Assembly (NCBI RefSeq): GCF_031877795.1
Contig: NC_133931.1
Coordinates: 128,440,621 to 128,504,620, forward strand
Length of the DNA stretch: 64,000 nucleotides
Source of the DNA: Strix aluco
Taxonomy: Eukaryota; Chordata; Aves; Strigiformes; Strigidae
Reading direction: 5' to 3'
In this document: one piece after another, positions 27,560 to 38,236 of the stretch
Position numbering within the stretch: the stretch's first letter is position 1
Layout: each line of letters begins with the position of its first letter
The notes under the pieces: generated by a model
What the model was told of the DNA's origin: nothing
Databases searched by the model: none
Seen by the model: only the letters and a program-made list of their open reading frames with translations
Translations under genes and position numbers: made by a program

Positions 27560-28560
27560 AAAACTTGAAGCTAAATGAAAAGTCATATAAAAATCCTGCA
27601 TGAATTTACTAAAGATAAATCATGCCAGATCCCTTCTTCAGTAAGATAACTGATTTTTAAGACAAATTATATATGAACAAAGTGAACTCCAACAAATTTT
27701 CATGTGTTCACTCTATGAGAAATCACCAGTTAAAATGAAGACAGAGAATTAAGTACAAGAATTGAAGGTAGGTAAGAGACAGACTGAAAATAAAATAACG
27801 GGTTGTTCTGAAAAGAACAGTTGTCAGTGTAGGGGAGTTCTTCAATAAACAGCCACCATTAATCACCAGAACATGGTGACATTTTCTGATGGTACAGTAA
27901 TTGATAACATGATAATGTTGGATGACTGGAAACTTACACAGGAAGAAATTGTGTGCTAGGAAACAAATATAATTTATATAGAACAAGGGCAAGGACCCAC
28001 AGTGAGGACATAACAAGTATTTCTGCTATAACCTGAGAGCTCATCAGAAATACTAACAAGGAAGGAAAAGAACAAGAGTGTCTTAAACTGTTGGTCAATT
28101 TTAGACTGAGGATTTGCCTTCCAGTGCAATGTCTCCATGGAAAGCACAGATAAGATCCTAGGTTATATCAGACGGAGTCAGCATTCCTGTGGGAATATGG
28201 AAAATTACTGCTATTTTACAAGGTGTCACTGAGAACTTATCTAGGTAGTCATCTTTCTTTTCAGAAAATATAAATTCAAACTGAAATGATACTGAGATGA
28301 TTAAGAGACTAGAGAAACCAGTACTACTAGAGAACACTACAAGAATTTGGCCTGTTTACCTTAGTAAAATGAAAGTGAAGAGTGAATCAGATGGGTCTCT
28401 ACATCAGAAGTATAAACACCAGAGAAAAGAATCATTAATGAGGACAAAAGACAACACATGCACTGGAATAAATGGGTAAAAAGTGGTTATAAATGAATTT
28501 AGTTAGGAAATTAGGACATATGGGGTCATATTGTACCCATGTTATCTAATGGTCATTATG
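27560..28560 (+). mobile_element. Ancient, heavily decayed CR1/L3-type LINE fragment
   Basis: Several short blocks appear in the order expected for the RT-to-C-terminal part of an old CR1 ORF2 on the plus strand. They are AAATCATGCCAGATC near 27,617, then GATAACTGATTTTTAAGA. AAGATCCTAGGTTATATCAG follows at about 28,152 (the 'KILGYIR' position of CR1 ORF2), then TTTTACAAGGTGTCACTGAG. Last are GATGATTAAGAGACTAGAGA near 28,296 and ATGAGGACAAAAGACAACA near 28,438. Between these blocks the sequence is too diverged to read, and no frame stays open. The element is far older than the copy at 35-38 kb and may extend upstream toward 27,300. A protein-level or profile search would settle the limits. Confidence 0.55.
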
Positions 28561-31500
28561 TCCACAAATAGGAATTTTGTCTTCATAAAGACAACAGGTT
28601 AAACCCTTAAGATACAGAAAGAAAGTATTTACATTTGAAACAAAGACTTAAACACATGGGGTTTCAAGAAACTTTTGTTTTAAAAATTCTGACACTTACT
28701 TCAGGCTCCTCTAATTCTTAGACCCAGTTAGAACTCACCAGCAAGTCCTTTGCTTTCTTATTATTTCCACCTAAAAGATATTACTGTGCTGTGCCAGGAA
28801 AATTACTTGCAAATTTTGTGGGATTAAGATTCAATTTCTATTCCATTTACAGAGAACTTTGTGGACCTGCTGGCCAAAAAATACCTTTAGCATCCCTTGA
28901 GTGTTAAACAAAGCAATTTCTTTAACCTAATGGATAAAGTGTCTGTCATATATTTTAAAAATGTTGTGTTCACATCCTGCTGGAGTTGTATTTTCATTAA
29001 AAATTCTTTATGTATTTCTTTCGGTGTCAAAGGGTTGCCAACATACCCATTTATTATTTATTAAACATTTTCAGCCTTCCTCTTTTTTATCTTTGTTTTT
29101 TTAATCAAAACAAACAAATTGTGTCAACACAAGAAAAAAGTACTAAACATGAGAACAAATGAAAATATTCTCTCAGTGATTGGATGCCATATATTACATA
29201 CAGTAGTCCCTCTGCACTGATTAATAAGACACACACTAAAACAAACAAAAACAGACAGCAGTTAAAGTCAGAGAGAAAAATATGCAGAGTGAAGAAGAGG
29301 GGAAGAAAATAAAGAAAAGGGAAGGAGACATGTGGATTTAACTCCAGCTGTTTGCTTACATCTCCAACTATGAAATCCATTGAACTGATTCAAAGGGTAT
29401 AAGACTCCTTAGCAATTGCTGTTCATTCAATATTCTTCCTTGTAACATCCCACAACCACCAAAATCTTAGCAACCGTCTGTTCTACACTGTATAGAGACA
29501 CCGTTCATTAAGGTCAACAAGGTGTATTATAATTACACCAGTATCACACCAGAACTTTGGAAGACAGAGCATGAAGAAAAATCTACATAAAATTTCTTTC
29601 CCTACACCTTCAACATCAGTCAGTTGGTTCAGCTTTTATTTCATAGGGCCCCTGAAGTGACCAAGGCATTAAAAGATTATTTCTATTAAAACTGACGGAT
29701 ATATATGATGGTCAAAGATTGCTCCTTTAATATCACATGTTGCTCTTCTTCATACTAAGTGAACAAGATGGTTCTTCCCAATTCTCATTACATTTTTTTA
29801 ACGTTATGTGTGTCTCAGTATACATATGCATGTGTACCTGTGTGTGTATAAATAATCCATATATATAATTTTACAATACATAAAATTATTTTTATATAAA
29901 TATATTTGTATAATTTCATAATTCTTGTCTGTGTGAACTTTGGTGTGTCGGTGGAAACTAACACCATGTAGTTGGCAGTCTCTGTATATATAGTATCACT
30001 TTCAGTAAGGAGAGGATTTGGGTATTTCAATGGCATAAATATTTTGGGGCTTCATTCTGATGTAAGTGATATATCTAAATATATTGCCTTATTTCAGTAC
30101 ATGCTAGTCTTCTTGGCAGCTCAAGATAGGTGAAATCCAGGCCTCAGTTACTAACTGAGAGATATTTCTGGAGGTGTATATATACATGTGTGGCAGCCAG
30201 TCTTTTCTCAACCTTTCCCTTCAATTTTTAACTTGAGACTCCTTCCACATGGGATGAAGCCTAAACTGATGTTGATACAGTAACCTGCCCTTTATCTGAC
30301 AAGTCCAATGAATGAATACTGCAGTTTAACTGACTTTTGAAGTCCAGAACCACAGTATAAATAATGGGACACAAGCATATAGGCATTGCATTTGTGATTG
30401 GTAAAAAGTAGACATTTTATGGCCTGGTTCATTATAAATATGACACCACTACAGCTTTAGAAGCAAATACTTTCAGACAAGCAGATAAGGGTAAGAAGGC
30501 AGTTCCCATTTTTAAGGGTATTCCTGATTTTCTGAAATTAGTGTTGAGGTAGGAATCTCTCTGAGCCCTTACTTAAACTTGGTAGAAATAATAATTTCCA
30601 TCTTACTTTTCTCAGAGAGTCTGAGAGGAAAGACTTTCATTTAACCAATTCTCAGTTAGTGCTTGGTGTAATATGGCATTGATTTAGCTATTTACATTTC
30701 TTAGCATTACTACCCTAGATATTTCAATGTCATTTGCTAAACCGCAAATTTGTATTTATCCCATAACAAAGAATTTTCTGAAACATTTGCACAAATGTTA
30801 TGTACACAGTTCTCAATGCATTCTCATCACTTGGAAACAAGTCTTCATGCGTTTTAAAACCAGCACATCCTCTGCGTTAAACTTTCTGTTCATTTGTTGC
30901 ATGCGTGATAGAGAACACAACAGCTGTATTGCCCTGGGTTGTCCTTAGTAGCACTGCCAGCAGGATCTGGAATAGTATCAAGGATTGTCCCTCTTTAATA
31001 AGAAAGATTCTGAAATCTAATTATCTATTATTTGCCTTAATGAGGGGTTAGTATATAACAATTTAATCTGATTCTTAAAGGGGGCATTGAATCCCTTTCC
31101 TTCAAGGGTTAGGAAAAAAAATCCCAAGCAACCATATCTTTTTCAGTGTCCAACAGCAACGCTACCAAGCATTCCTTCAAGCACAATTACAATTATATTT
31201 TTGAGTTGTCTGCCCCTTGCCAAGACTGAATAAATCTGACCTGATTTACGTGTCTAATTAGAGTAATAATAGGTTTGGGGTTTTTTTTCAGCTTACAAGC
31301 CGAGGGCTCTAGCAAGAACCTTTGTCACAATAGATCAAGTAAATTGAGCAGTAATTTGTGCCATTCACAGGTACCTTCCAAACTTCTGTAATGAAGGTTC
31401 TTCAACTTTCTTAATTGTTCCAACTCTGTAGTAAATGTCTTTGTCTGTGGAGGACTGGCATGTGCAATGGATAATTCTAGCCAATGGGTTGATTGTTTGT

Positions 31501-34500
31501 ATTAGCATTCACTCAACATTGGTGTTTTCACCAATATCATTCTTCCTTAATTTAATTTTAACATTTTTCTTTTTAAAAGAAGAAAAGAGGAGATTCACAA
31601 GAGGAGATTCACAAAATCTGTGCCTATCTACAAAGTAATGCTAAATGTTTTGAATACATGGGAACCTCCACAAATAATTCAAAGACTGCACAAAGTTCAT
31701 GTTTTATGGTTGCAAAGAGGCTGAATTAAAGGCTTTTGGGGTTGGGGGCAGGGGGGGATGTTGCAAAATAAAAGTTGAAAGCTACTGTCAAACTCAACTC
31801 TCTGACTTAGGCATGATGACAGGCCAAATCCCCAAACAGTCTTATTTGAGGATAAGAGACAACAACTGTTGCTTGACTCTACTCCACTCCAATTGATACT
31901 AAAGTCAAGTAGACCAGATTAAAAAGTCCTGAAGGAACTTGCTCTATTCCACACATTTAGTGGTAAGATATCTCAATGGCCTGCTGCCTTTAGGATGGTT
32001 GTTCACTGGTCTGACTTCTGTATTTAATAGCCTGCATACTAGCTCTTGCAGCTTACCAGGAAAGCACTCATGTTTCTTAAAAACATGACTTTGTGTATAG
32101 ATTGTCCCAAGGAAGTTGCTTCACATAGATTCTTTTTACTTTCAGAGATTATAGATCCCCAAATTCACCCAGGCTTCACCTGGGACTCTCCCTATAATAC
32201 TATGTGAGTATTAAAGGTTAAAGCACAAAAGAAGCTAGTTTGTGAAGATAAAGTTCACACAGTTAATTACAAACTTGTGAACTGTATTGCAAATAGTAAA
32301 TACATTAAAAAATGCATATCTAAATTTTAACAACAAAGTGGCTTCTTCTTAGGTGCTCACGAAGTAATAATCACCCAAAAACTCTTGTTGCACAAGCTAA
32401 GGGTACAGAATTCATCAAATTACTCCATCTGCTGGGTGATTCCCTCCAATCCTGGATGATTTCTCTTAGACTGTGTATTCCTGTCCCTTTTTAATGCAAA
32501 TGAAACATTCAAAGCTTGATCAGTGTCCTTTCAAAGCAAATGAAATATTCAGGGTTTGCCTTTGATATTCAAAGCACTTCCCAGAATCACGACTCACTCT
32601 TTTCTCTTTCCATTTCCAGTTTAAGAAGAACTTTTTATTGCAATTTTAACATATTCTTTCTTCCACAGAAGGCACAAGACAAATGTTTTAACGCTTTCTT
32701 GACTTTACTAGCCTTCCTATGTTGCACCTCATAAAAAGTATAAATATACAACAGTTTGGCTAAGCTTATGATTTCTGGTGTATTGCTGTTGTTCTATGGA
32801 GACCATTCATGACACGTTAGAAATATAGATGTCTTACTCTGTAACAGATTAGTCAGACTTTGGGGCTGCCTCCCACCCTTCATACATCCTAACCCTCCTA
32901 CTGAATAGTCTTCCCTGGACCGTAAACTCAACTGTTCTAAACAAGATATTGTAGCAACTCTACTTCTTCATAAGTCATTGTCTTCCTGTATCTTGTATTC
33001 AGTCATGCTCATCCAGTGTTTATATAGGGCTGCCCCATACACCCTCTTTTCAGGATTTGTCCACAGGCACAAAATTTTCTGTACAGCCTTCTCTCTGTCA
33101 TGCTTTTTGTATCTTTTTCTGAATATCAGCATTACTGCCCATCTGCATCTGTGTTCCTCAGGTTTTGATGGTAGCTCTCAGAGATGACATTTCGTACCCA
33201 AATGTCTCCTTCAAGGCTCCCAGTTAGGATAAATATTCATCCAGTGGAATCTGCATTCACTGATCTTCATTGTGTCTTCCCTTCAGTAAGTTGCCTTGAG
33301 TTCTTGCCTCTGAAGTATCATCATCATTCTTTCTAGCCCATGTATTCAAAGAATGGAGCAATCCTTCCTCCAAAGTCTCCTCCAGCTGGGCATGTTCTGA
33401 TTCCTGGGTTTGTCTATTAATCCTTTTGCACAGGCTAATTCTGATCCTCCTTTATCCTTCATAATCATCCATGTACTGACAGAAACTGACAGTAGGAAGT
33501 CTGCCTCACATCCTCAGCTACCAAACCACTTTCTCAGTCATGACAGACAGTCCCAAAACACAGACAGCAAACCAATCATACACACACAGATACGCTCTCT
33601 TCTCAGGAACAAAACTCACTCTGCTTGCATTCCAAGTACATTCCAGGCAAGCAAGCTCTTGGTCTTTTTTTTACTCTCTTTTATGTCTTCTGTGCACAAT
33701 AAACCATGAGTAGACTGCCAGAAATGTGAACACTGGCCTACTAATAAACACGATTGAAGATACAGTTACCTTCTTTAACAGAAGGTACCCTCAGCACAGA
33801 CTCAGCAAACATATTGTGAACTTTTTTTGCATTAGGACCATCAATTATGGCACATCAATATGTCTGTATTTAACCTGATTGCACTTCTGTTTTATTCATG
33901 ATGTTGAGCTAGTGCATGAGTAAATAAAAATATACCTCTAAAGAATCAATTGTGAAAACTGGAAAGTACAATTTCCTATATTAAATAATAACAATGTAGT
34001 TTTATGTAGAAGACGTTTATGTGAAGACTTTGAAGGGATGTAGCTCTAAGATCAAGGCTTTTGTGGTCTCCAATATGTTGCCCTGGCATTTGAGTTCTTG
34101 CAGGTCAGTGCATATTCTACTGGAAAAGTAAAATGCAATGACCAAAAATATTTGCAGTCTTGAATCAGGATTAGTCAAGCTAATAATCAAAATTTCCATT
34201 CTGGAAGTTCTAATTGATCAAGAAAGACAAGTACTAAGTGCAGACATATAAGAAAGGTGCTGAAAGTTATCTGCTTCACTAATAAAATGACAGCATTAAA
34301 TGAAATGCAATTGGGCTTGAAACTGTCTCAGTGAATGCCTAGGTTTTTTCAGCATTAAATGAACTACACAAACTACTTTAGTGTTTACTCCTAGTCCGCC
34401 CCTCCAGACTTACCATCCAGCAATGGTGGAATGAGGCATCCTATCATGCTTGGTCTCAGTTCAACTAAGCAAGGTATCAGGCATCTCCTGATCTTTCACT

Positions 34501-34700
34501 GTTGCTTTTGCATGCAAGTGTTGAAAAGACTCCCATTTCAGGCCATGCTTGCTATGGCTGTAGTAAAGATGGCCCTAGATAAGAGTCACCATATCTTTCT
34601 ATGGGTTTCATCAGAGGGACCAGGTTCAAAACACCACAAAGGCAAGTGATCCAGTACACAGATAAGGCCTAGCCCTGAACTTCACAAACATTTTTATCAG
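28561..34700. other. AT-rich non-coding DNA, no gene recognised
   Basis: No supported gene. A low-complexity AT/GT tract (about 29,810-29,930) mixes TATATA and TGTGTG runs. A short direct duplication of GAGGAGATTCACAA lies near 31,588-31,617. The region 31,180-31,360 contains several ATTA/TAAT homeodomain-type cores but no coding signal. Confidence 0.6.
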
Positions 34701-34922
34701 TTTATGTCATTATGAGATTAAGACCAACACTCACATATGGAAGATCTCGATCAACGTTTCTCTACAAAGAGACCTGTGCAACCCAAGCTGTGGATCACAT
34801 TACTTCAGGGAGGAAAGAAAAGGAGAGCACAGATAAGACACTGAATCAATATCCCTCCCTACCAACCCACCCAGAGCAAACTAAAACTGCCCTCCCACTT
34901 TGCAAGCCACAGAGAAGAGTAA

Positions 34923-35351
34923 GACAGAATCATATATGGGGCCTGCATCAAGGACCTCACAGCTAAACTCCCCACTCCAGTGAGACCCAAGGACTACTAC
35001 CCTCTCCTGGTTTTTCAGGTAGGTAGTGACGACATTGCCAGGAGAAGTCCTAAAGCAATGAAGAGAGATTTCAGGGCCTTGGTGAAACTGGTTAAGGGGT
35101 CAGGGGCACAAATTGTGTTCTCCTCCATCCCTTCAGTTGTGGGGATGGATGAAGAAGAATACCGGAGAACTCAACAGATGAACTTGTGGCTCCAAGACTG
35201 GTGTTACCATCAGGGTTTTGGATTTTTCAATCATTGGTTGGTATATAGGGCACAAGACCTTTTGGCATTAGATGGGAGTCACCTGTCCCAGAGGGGAAAA
35301 AGGATCTTGGGGCAGGAGTTAGCTGGTCTTACTGAGAAAGCTTTAAACTAG
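34923..35351 (+). pseudogene. CR1 ORF1 C-terminal esterase fragment
   Basis: The frame is open from just after a TAA at 34,920 to the TAA after codon LN near 35,351. It reads as the C-terminal half of the CR1 ORF1 esterase domain, described for CR1-like LINEs as an SGNH-fold hydrolase. Visible landmarks are GACIKDL, RPKDYYPLLVFQVG, the GxND-type block here reading VGSDDIA (about 35,013-35,033), IVFSSIPSVVG, NLWLQDWC, and the terminal DGSHLSQRGKRIL block with the D-x-x-H pair. The N-terminal GDSL serine block is not visible in frame, so the catalytic serine is lost with the 5' truncation or decay. The Asn of GxND is replaced by Asp (codon GAC), which would affect the oxyanion hole in a real enzyme. 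The frame ends just before ORF2, the usual CR1 layout. Confidence 0.85.
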
Positions 35352-35353
35352 AT

Positions 35354-38150
35354 TTGAAGGGGGAAGGGGGCAAAACATCAGCCCATCTGAAGTGCATGTA
35401 TACCAATGCACACAGCATGGGTAACAAACAGGAGGAGCTTGAAGCCATGAGCAACAGGAAAATTATGATGTCGTGGCTATTACAGAAACATGGTGGGATG
35501 TCTGCCATGACTGGAGTGTGCCAATTGATGGCTACAAGCTCTTTAGGAGGGATAGACAAGGAAGGAGAGGCGGTGGGGTGGCGCTGTATGTTAGGGACTG
35601 TTATGATTACTTTGAGTACAAGTGTAGTGAAGACAGGGTGGAGTGTATTTGCGTTAGAATCAGGGGGAAGGCCAACAGGGCAGATGTTGTAGTAGGAATC
35701 TACCATAGGCCACCCAACCAGGACAGAGAGGTGGATGAAATATTCTATAGGCATTTAAGAGAAATTTCACCATCACTTGCCCTTGTTCTTGTGGAAGACT
35801 TTAACTTCCCAGACATCTGCTGGAAATAAAACACAGCAGAGCAGGATCAGTCCCAAAGATTCCTGGAATGTGTGGGAGATAACTTCCTGACACAGCTGGT
35901 GAGTGAACCGACCAGAGAAGGTGCCCTGCTGGATCTCCTCTTTGTGAACAGAGAAGGACTGGTGGATGATGTGGCAGTTGGAGGCCGACTAGGGCACAGC
36001 GATCATGAAATAATAGAGTTCTCTATTCTTAGAGAGGCCAGGAGAGGGGGCAGCAGAACTGACATCCTGGACTTCCAAAAGGCTGACTTTGTCTTGTTTG
36101 GGCACCTGCTTGACAGGATCCCTTGGGAGACGGTCCTGAAGAGTATAGGGGTTCAGGAAGGCTGGGCACTCTTTAAGAAGGAAGTCTTAATGGCACAGGA
36201 GCAGGCTGTCCCCAGGTGCTGTAAGAGAAGCTGGTGGCAGAGACCACCCTGGCTAAACAGGGAGCTTTGGCTGCAACTCAGGGAGGAAAGGAGACTTTAC
36301 AGCCTTTGGAAGAAGGGGCTAGCATCTCACAGTGATTACAAAGAGGCTGTGAGGCTATGCAGGGCGGAAATCAGGAGGTCTAAAGCCCAGCTGGAAATTA
36401 ATCTGGCTTCAGCAATCAAGGACAACAAGAAATGTTTCTATAAGTATGTCAACAGCAAAAGAAAGACCAGGGAGAGCCTCCATCCCCTGGTAGACGCAGG
36501 AGGAAACATGGTAACAAGTGATGAGGAAAAGGTTGAGGTGCTTAATGCCTTCTTTGCCTCAGTCTTTAATAACAAGACTAGCTGTACTGAGGGAATCCAG
36601 CCTCCTCAGACAGAAGACAGAGACTGGGAGAACGACCCCCCCGCATTCCAGGAGATACTCAGTGAACTACTGCATCACATAGACATACACAAGTCTATGG
36701 GACCAGATGGGATACACCCGAGGGTGCTGAAGGAGCTGGCTGGGGTGCTCGCCAAGCCGCTTTCCATCATTTACCAGCAGTCCTGGCTGACCAGGGAGGT
36801 CCCGACAGGTTGTAAATTGGCCAATGTGACGCCCATGTATAAGAAGGGTCGGAAGGATGATCCAGGAAATTACAGGCCTGTCAGCTTGACTTCGGTGCCC
36901 GGGAAGCTGATGGAGCAGCTCATCCTGAGTACCATCACACAACACCTGCGGGACAACCAGATGATCAGGCCCAGTCAGCATGGGTTTATGAAAGGCAGGT
37001 CCTGCTTGACAAACCTGATCTCCTTCTATGACAGGGCGACCCGGTTATTGGATGAGGGAAAGGCTGTGGATGTTGTCTACCTTGACTTTAGTAAGGCCTT
37101 TGACACCATTTCCTACAGCATTCTCCTGGTGGAACTGGCTGCTCGAGGCTTGGATGAGCACACGCTTTGCTGGGTAAAAAACTGGCTGGATGGCCGGGCC
37201 CAGAGAGTTGTGGTGAATGGAGTTAAATCCAGTTGGCGGCCAGTCACGAGTGGTGTCCCCAGGGGCTCGGTTTTGGGGCCACTCCTGTTTAACATCTTTA
37301 TTGATGATCTAGACGAGGGGATCGAGTGCACCCTCAGTAAGTTTGCAGATGACACCAAGTTGGGTGGGAGTGTTGATCTGCTCGAGGGTGGGGAGGCTCT
37401 GCAGAGAGACCTGGACAGGCTGGAGCGATGGGCTAAGGCCAACTGTAGGAGTTTCAATAAGGCCAAATGCCAGGTGCTGCACTTGGGCCACAACAACACC
37501 CAGCAGCGCTACAGGCTTGGGGAGGAATGGCTGGAGAGCTGCCAGTCAGAGAGGGACCTGGGGGTGTTGATTGACAACTGCTAGAACATGAGCCAGCAGT
37601 GTGCCCAGGTGGCCAAGAAGGCCAATGGCATCCTGGCTTGTATCAGAAATAGCGTGGCCAGCAGGGACAGGGAAGTGATCTTACCCCTGTACTCGGCACT
37701 GGTGAGGCCGCACCTCGATTACTGTGTTCAGTTTTGGGCCCCTCACTACAAAAAGGACATTGAATTACTCAAGCGTGTCCAGAGAAGGGCAACGAAGCTG
37801 GTGAAGGGTCTGGAGCACATGTCATACGAGGAGCGGCTGAGGGAACTGGGGTTGTTTAGTCTGGAGAAGAGGAGGCTGACGGGAGACCTCATCGCCCTCT
37901 ACAACTACCTGAAAGGAGGTTGCAGAGAGCTGGGGATGAGTCTCTTTAACCAAGTAACAAGCGATAGGACAAGAGGTAATGGCCTCAAGTTGCGCCAGGG
38001 AAGGTTTAGACTAGATATTAGGAAGCATTTCTTTACAGAACGGGTTGTTAGGCGTTGGAATGGGCTGCCCAGGGAGGTGGTGGAGTCCCCATCTTAACCC
38101 TGGAGGTGTTTAAGAGTAGGGTCAACATAGCACTTAGGGATATGGTGTAG
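35354..38150 (+). pseudogene. CR1 ORF2 endonuclease-reverse transcriptase, broken
   Basis: ORF2 nicks target DNA and copies the element's RNA into the nick. The endonuclease starts in one frame (KCMYTNAHSMGNKQEELEA, about 35,390-35,446), then moves to another frame near 35,445-35,455, consistent with a one-base loss. It continues with AITETWW, GGVALYVRD, IYHRPPN, DFNFPDICW and, after an in-frame TAA at 35,827, SDHEIIEF (about 35,998). The residue before DFNFPD is Glu where the family usually has Gly. The reverse transcriptase runs unbroken: [30 protein letters not shown] (about 37,078), [20 protein letters not shown], and the catalytic FADDTKL at about 37,342-37,362. A TAG at 37,582 interrupts the C-terminal part, which resumes in the same frame ([15 protein letters not shown]) to a frameshift near 38,090. 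The expected natural end is around the TAG at about 38,148. Confidence 0.93.
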
Positions 38151-38236
38151 TTGGGAACTGTCAGTGCTAGGTTAACGGTTGGACAAGATGATGTTCAAGG
38201 TCCTTTCCAACCTAGATGATTCTGTGATTCTGTGAT
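38151..38236 (+). repeat. CR1 3' UTR and terminal octamer repeat
   Basis: The short 3' end contains GGTTGGACAAGATGATGTTCAAGGTCC (positions 38,178-38,204), then TTTCCAACCTAGATGATTCTGTGATTCTGTG. Two tandem copies of the ATTCTGTG-type octamer close the element. In the CR1 family this conserved tail is what the reverse transcriptase recognises on the RNA. The sequence after 38,236 (ATATATTGCC...) is unrelated flank. Confidence 0.9.

Larger units (their letters stand above)
34890..38236 (+). mobile_element. CR1 LINE, 5'-truncated, ORF1 esterase part plus ORF2
   Basis: This is a non-LTR retrotransposon of the Chicken Repeat 1 clade. In order it carries the C-terminal part of ORF1 (SGNH/GDSL-type esterase), ORF2 with an APE-like endonuclease and reverse transcriptase, a short 3' UTR, and the avian CR1 ending (CCAACCTAGATGATTCTGTG followed by a second ATTCTGTG). 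There is no poly-A tail, as expected for CR1. The block is visibly richer in GC than its flanks. Intact CR1 elements are about 4.5 kb, so most of ORF1 and the 5' UTR are missing; the 5' boundary is blurred and could extend to about 34,700. Several lesions make it inactive: a frameshift near 35,445, stop codons at 35,827 and 37,582, and an insertion-type frameshift at about 38,090. Confidence 0.95.

Noticed and set aside
36667..37499. Minus-strand and off-frame open frames within the CR1 ORF2
   Set aside because: They are shadows of the reverse-transcriptase coding sequence.
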